Below, piece after piece: positions 13,119 through 17,905 of a stretch of 17,905 bases of DNA (the first letter of the stretch is position 1; the number at the start of each line of letters is the position of its first letter). Made by a program: the position numbers and the translations under genes. This stretch comes from Ktedonobacteraceae bacterium (GTDB lineage Bacteria; Chloroflexota; Ktedonobacteria; Ktedonobacterales; Ktedonobacteraceae), in the NCBI GenBank assembly GCA_014896635.1, contig JADBKA010000093.1:1-17905 (forward strand), given 5' to 3'. The notes under the pieces are model-generated. The model saw only the letters and a list, made by a program, of their open reading frames with translations, was not told the DNA's origin and ran no database searches.

Positions 13119-14246
13119 TTGGAAGAGCAGTCTGGCAAGAAGTGGCTGCGGCGCATCGTCGATTTTATTAACCCGTTACGTGATCCCAGCCTCACAGTAG
13201 CTGCTGTACTCACCTTCATTGAAGAAGCAGGGCAGAACGATGCCTGGTACATAATTGTCTTTATTGCGCTCGTCAACTGGCTTGCTGTACGCGGTATAGT
13301 CTGGCTGGTAGTCAACTTCGCTTTTGCCATCACCTTTATTTCCCGTCGTCTCTGGTGGGCTATCAAGAATCCCCGGCTGGCCTGGCGTCTGCTCGATGCG
13401 GTCGGTCATGAAGAAATTATCATTGGTGGCTTCCCTTCCATCGGGGAAGGCATTATTCTCCAGGATGGTACGACCGTCATGCCGCCCGCTCTGGGCGCCA
13501 GCGGCATTCATATTATTGGCGAGTTGCCAGCAGGCACCGAGGTGCCATTGCTCAATATGTCCAACGGCCAGCCAACGACAGGCTTTCAGCCAGAAGGAGC
13601 AAACGGCTTTATACCCGCCGCGAATTCTCATACCTACAATGGCTACGCCGGCCAACCGGGCGCGTCGTTCTCACAGACAGGCGGCAGCTACGTCAGCCAG
13701 CAGAACACCGAAGCATTCTCACAGAACTTTTCCCGCCAGGCCACAGAAGCTGAGGAGCAAATTCGCCAGCAACTGGCCGCTTACACGCGACTCCTGGATG
13801 ACTGGATTCAATTTACTGAGGAGAAGTGGCGCACGGTCAGCGATAGCCAGCTTGGCTGGAAGCCATTGCGCGGACGCTGGAGTAGCTGGGATGATATCTT
13901 CCAGGATGTTTATGCCGCGAAAACTTCTGATCCTCTGGCCCAGGCAGCACAAACCGCAGGCGATGCCACGGCCCGCCGCTTTGACTCCGCTAAAGAGAAA
14001 GGCTCGGCGGCCTCCGCCGTTTCCTGCTTTATGCGCGATATGATGACTCTGCGTAACGCGCTGGAGCTTCTCCAGCAGCAGTCCGATACGAACCTGTCCC
14101 AGACATCCGCCGCTCAGCCCGTAGTGCAGCCACCGGGCAGGCGCTTTGGCGGCGGTAGCAGCGGCTCGCTCTTCAACAACGGTTCGCGTAGTTCGCTCAT
14201 TCGCCGCCCTACTCAGATTTTTGTGGATGCTGATACAAGAAAATAA
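13119..14246 (+). CDS. Unrecognised membrane-anchored protein
   Basis: I do not recognise this 375-residue protein. It has a basic N-terminus, a strongly hydrophobic segment at about residues 42-76 (one long or two closely spaced membrane helices), then a compact region at about 98-146 rich in Gly and Ile with beta-like pattern (IIIGGFPSIGEG, GIHIIGELPAGTE). A Gly/Ser/Gln/Asn-rich linker follows (about 147-205), then a helical, Trp-containing region (about 205-325) and a disordered Gly/Ser-rich tail. The start is TTG at 13119, chosen because GAGAGGAG lies 7 nt upstream; a TTG at 13074 in the same frame has none. It has a good extended -10 promoter and lies 63 bp upstream of the aminotransferase gene with no clear terminator between them, so they may be co-transcribed. 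A scaffold or stress-envelope role is conceivable but unsupported. Confidence 0.75.
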   Translation: MEEQSGKKWLRRIVDFINPLRDPSLTVAAVLTFIEEAGQNDAWYIIVFIALVNWLAVRGIVWLVVNFAFAITFISRRLWWAIKNPRLAWRLLDAVGHEEIIIGGFPSIGEGIILQDGTTVMPPALGASGIHIIGELPAGTEVPLLNMSNGQPTTGFQPEGANGFIPAANSHTYNGYAGQPGASFSQTGGSYVSQQNTEAFSQNFSRQATEAEEQIRQQLAAYTRLLDDWIQFTEEKWRTVSDSQLGWKPLRGRWSSWDDIFQDVYAAKTSDPLAQAAQTAGDATARRFDSAKEKGSAASAVSCFMRDMMTLRNALELLQQQSDTNLSQTSAAQPVVQPPGRRFGGGSSGSLFNNGSRSSLIRRPTQIFVDADTRK

Positions 14247-14309
14247 CACGCTATGCGAAAATAACAAAAAGAATATTCCTGCGAGAAAGGATTGCAATAG
14301 AATAAACAC

Positions 14310-15419
14310 ATGTTGAGGGGGAATGATGCAACAGAGATTGTAAGTGCTCGCCCGGAGCTGGATCGCATGGCCGAATATACGCCGGGCGAGTCTCTTGAAG
14401 CGTTCAGTGTCCGCACTGGCATACCGGTTGATCAGCTCATCAAATTGAATAGCAACGAAAGCCCGTATGGACCGGTGCCATCGGTACTGGCAGCTCTCGG
14501 TAACTATGGCAGTTACAACTATTATCCTGATACTGACTCAACAGCCCTGCGTGAGGCCCTCTCCACGTATACGGGCGTAGACAGCCGCTTTATTCTGGTC
14601 AGTCATGGCAGTAACGAATTGATCAATCTCCTGTGGCATATCTTTCTTTCGGTTGGCGATAACATCATCTGCTGCCCGCCCACCTTCTCGCTCTATACTT
14701 CCATCACAACTTTTTGTGGAGCCTATGTACTGGAAGTGCCGCGTACCGATGATTACGAGATAGATGTCGAAGGAATTCTCGCTGCGTTGACGCCCGAAAC
14801 AAAAATCATTGTGCTCTGCTCACCCAACAATCCAACCGGTAATCCGGTGGCAGAAGAGGATGTGCTGGCCCTGCTCGCCACAGGACGCATCGTGATGGTA
14901 GACGAGGCATACGTCGAGTTCTCCGACAGGCCGCGAGGACTGGCGCACCTGGTACCGCACTATCGCAATCTGGTCGTGATGCGCACGTTCAGCAAATGGG
15001 CAGGACTGGCCGGGCTGCGCATCGGCTACGGTATCTTCCCCCTGTGGATCGCTGACTACATGCGCCGGGGCCAGTGCCCGTTCGAGGTCAACATCGCCGG
15101 CCATATCGCCGCAATCGAAACCCTTAAACATCTCGATGAGGCACTGGCCAGAGTACGCCGTATCGTAGAGGAGCGTGAGCGCCTCTTCACTGTGTTGAGC
15201 CGCTATCCCTTCCTGTTCCCTCTGCCGTCACAGGGCAATTTCATCATGGCCCGCATCAATGAGGAAGATGTGAAAATGGAGCGCGTGCGGGCGCAAGTTG
15301 AGGCACATGGCATTCTCCTGCGCTACTTCAGTCACCCCTATCTTCGCGAATTCTTGCGTGTCACTGTGGGCCTGCCGGAACATACACAGCGGCTGGCAAA
15401 GGCGTTGTCAGAGATATAG
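14310..15419 (+). CDS. hisC: Histidinol-phosphate aminotransferase
   Basis: This 369-residue fold-type I PLP enzyme has the HisC signature. Lys229 in TFSKWAGLAGLRIGYG is the Schiff-base lysine, Asn174 lies in SPNNPTG, Asp198 and Tyr201 in VDEAYVEF, Arg237 in LRIGYG, and Arg350 near the C-terminus binds the substrate carboxylate or phosphate. It converts imidazole-acetol phosphate and glutamate to histidinol phosphate; related aromatic or other aminotransferases of this subgroup are possible since no other his gene is here. The opening RPELDRMAEYTPGE fits HisC N-termini, so the start must be near 14310, but the RBS there is poor (AAAGGA is 19 nt upstream). A strong intrinsic terminator built from a repeat copy follows. 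Confidence 0.9.
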   Translation: MLRGNDATEIVSARPELDRMAEYTPGESLEAFSVRTGIPVDQLIKLNSNESPYGPVPSVLAALGNYGSYNYYPDTDSTALREALSTYTGVDSRFILVSHGSNELINLLWHIFLSVGDNIICCPPTFSLYTSITTFCGAYVLEVPRTDDYEIDVEGILAALTPETKIIVLCSPNNPTGNPVAEEDVLALLATGRIVMVDEAYVEFSDRPRGLAHLVPHYRNLVVMRTFSKWAGLAGLRIGYGIFPLWIADYMRRGQCPFEVNIAGHIAAIETLKHLDEALARVRRIVEERERLFTVLSRYPFLFPLPSQGNFIMARINEEDVKMERVRAQVEAHGILLRYFSHPYLREFLRVTVGLPEHTQRLAKALSEI

Positions 15420-15435
15420 TGTTAAGTTCTTTCTT

Positions 15436-15513
15436 TCAGGTAAGAAAGGAATTCTGGGAGACCCGCCGCTTCCCCGCCACGAGGGCGTGCGCCCTCCTGA
15501 ACCTCCCTTTTTT
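15436..15513 (-). repeat. Dispersed hairpin repeat, copy B (inverted), acting as terminator
   Basis: Read on the minus strand this matches copy A unit by unit: GGGAGGTTCAGGAGGGC, then GCCCTCGTGGCGGGG, then a GGGTCTCCC, then a GAATTCCTTTCTTACCTG end corresponding to the AAATTCTTTTTTCCTG of copy A. Its outer GGGAG/CTCCC arms form the stem of the downstream terminator on the plus strand. Confidence 0.6.
15456..15513 (+). terminator. Intrinsic terminator after hisC
   Basis: Outer arms GGGAG (15456-15460) and CTCCC (15503-15507) enclose GAGGGC-GTGC-GCCCTC (15481-15496), and six Ts follow immediately (15508-15513). It lies 36 bp beyond the hisC stop. Confidence 0.7.
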
Positions 15514-15607
15514 ATGATATATTTGTAAGGGTGCACCGGCGGTATGGATAGATGCCGGTCGCCCTGGAGCCTGGGATAGAAATTGGGACCGAATTGAGGA
15601 TATTTTT

Positions 15608-16930
<1,323 letters not shown>

Positions 16931-16959
16931 CTCCCCAGAGAAACTGCAAGCGAGGAACT

Positions 16960-17823
16960 ATGGCGAGTAAAACATCTGACATTACACGACGTACAGCGCG
17001 CGTCATTCATTACACACTCAGTTACCTGGTCCAGGGCGAAGAATATGGACCCGCTGGCGCTGTCGTGCTGTTGCATGATATCCCTGCCGGCGCGTTCACC
17101 TGGAAAGGCATCATGCCGCAACTGGCAGGACTGAAGCGGGCGGTATACGCGGTCGATATGCTCGGCTACGGCCATTCCGATCATCCCTGGCCTGCCGATA
17201 CTTCTCCCTGGGGACAGGCCGACGCACTGCTGTTCCTGCTCCAGCAACTGAAACTGACCGATGTGATCCTGGTCGGGCATGGCCTGGGCGGCGTGGTCGC
17301 GCAAATCCTGGCGACCCGCCTCTATCGTGAGCACACAGCGGCGCTGGTCCTGATCAATACGCTCTGCTACCAGCATGCTTTTGCTGCTGACTGGCCACTG
17401 CCAGAGATGGAGAAGCGGCAGGACTACGACGCGCCCAGGCAGACGCAAGTCGCGGATTTGATGCGCGATTTGCGCGAGACGCTGCCCGCAGCAGTGCAGA
17501 ACACAAAAGATTTCGCAAAAGTCATCAACGAGTATCTCAATCAGTGGAACAGCGAACTGGGGAAAGAGGTGCTCTACCAGCATATTCGCCTGCTCATTCC
17601 CAGTTATGTCAACTCGGTTTCATCCGATTTGAAGGTTCTAGGCAAGCCTGTGCTCCTCATCTGGAGCGAACAGAATCGTGTTGTCCCATTGAAGTATGCC
17701 GAACGATTGCACCGTGAAATACCAGACTCGCAACTGGTCACGATACCTGATGCTGGCCACCTGGTCCTGTTCGATGCACCCGCAGCAGTCGCCCAGGCAA
17801 TCACCAGCTTTGTAAGATCATAG
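16960..17823 (+). CDS. Alpha/beta-hydrolase-fold protein with degenerate catalytic triad
   Basis: This 287-residue protein has a complete alpha/beta-hydrolase fold: the N-terminal LLHDIPAG turn (37-44), DMLGYGHSD (66-74), the nucleophile elbow VGHGLGG (105-111), a cap region (about 140-210), the LLIWSEQNRVVP strand (232-243) and DAGHLVLFD (264-272). The usual nucleophile position of the elbow (GHSLGG or GHDLGG) is Gly108. The usual acid in GEQDRVVP is Asn239, and the oxyanion HG is His-Asp (39-40). Only His267 is kept. By sequence this is a pseudoenzyme or has a different chemistry, so no substrate is proposed. GAGGA lies just before the ATG, 29 bp after the enolase stop, suggesting co-transcription. 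A dispersed repeat begins at its stop codon. Confidence 0.88.
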   Translation: MASKTSDITRRTARVIHYTLSYLVQGEEYGPAGAVVLLHDIPAGAFTWKGIMPQLAGLKRAVYAVDMLGYGHSDHPWPADTSPWGQADALLFLLQQLKLTDVILVGHGLGGVVAQILATRLYREHTAALVLINTLCYQHAFAADWPLPEMEKRQDYDAPRQTQVADLMRDLRETLPAAVQNTKDFAKVINEYLNQWNSELGKEVLYQHIRLLIPSYVNSVSSDLKVLGKPVLLIWSEQNRVVPLKYAERLHREIPDSQLVTIPDAGHLVLFDAPAAVAQAITSFVRS

Positions 17824-17905
17824 AACGGAAAGCAGGAGGTCCAGGAGGGCTTTACCCCCCTGGTGGGGTTCGGGGTGTTCCCCAGAGGCGTTAACTGAGC
17901 AGAAA
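17823..17905 (+). repeat. Dispersed hairpin repeat, copy C plus the head of another unit
   Basis: GAACGGAAAG (17823-17832) matches copy A, followed by CCAGGAGGG (17841-17849) with CCCCCCTGG (17855-17863) and a GGGG/CCCC hairpin. TTAACTGAGCAGAAA (17891-17905) matches the head of copy A at 12 of 15 bases, so a second unit begins about 67 bp later and runs off the window. It lies directly after the hydrolase stop. Confidence 0.6.

Overview
This 17.9 kb window looks like chromosomal DNA from a Chloroflexota bacterium, most likely class Ktedonobacteria. This is an inference from three things: the family mix (AcuA-like acetyltransferase, SMP-30 lactonase, HipA-like kinase with a DUF3037 partner, GDCCVxC protein, GT20/OtsB/glycogen-debranching-like genes), the moderate GC content, and GC-rich hairpin repeats between genes. 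No rRNA, tRNA, CRISPR array, transposase or phage gene was seen.

Layout. Bases 1-1126 are mostly non-coding. They hold a leftward 51-codon gene for a putative exported peptide, with an intrinsic terminator below it and a six-unit array of 11-bp direct repeats above it that resembles an OmpR/PhoB-type operator. Bases 1127-2634 carry a leftward TetR regulator and an AcuA-like GNAT acetyltransferase. The acetyltransferase promoter sits between two identical GACC-GAAT-GGTC sites, and an in-frame TAG interrupts its likely longer reading frame. Bases 2780-5413 form a divergent sugar-acid cluster: an SMP-30 lactonase and a KDPG-type aldolase leftward, and a PfkB/KDG-kinase-like gene rightward. Together they fit conversion of an aldonolactone to pyruvate plus glyceraldehyde-3-phosphate, with the dehydratase encoded elsewhere. 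Bases 5410-6589 hold a tightly overlapping HipA-like kinase/DUF3037 pair, followed by a cysteine-rich GDCCVxC small protein gene.

Bases 6989-12226 are devoted to trehalose/glucan metabolism: a hairpin-rich leader, a glycogen-debranching-type glycosidase, otsB, and a convergent otsA separated by a shared terminator-like hairpin. The otsA promoter is covered by inverted repeats. Bases 12227-13118 are non-coding and carry a dispersed repeat. Bases 13119-17823 are four rightward genes: an unrecognised membrane-anchored protein, histidinol-phosphate aminotransferase, enolase, and an alpha/beta-hydrolase-fold protein.

The main anomalies are these. The enolase 5' end appears to contain two nearby compensating deletions that create a stop codon. 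The alpha/beta-hydrolase has lost the nucleophile, acid and oxyanion residues expected for its fold. One hairpin repeat family occurs three times, twice directly downstream of genes. The enolase and acetyltransferase lesions could be sequence errors, and raw reads should be checked before any biological reading.
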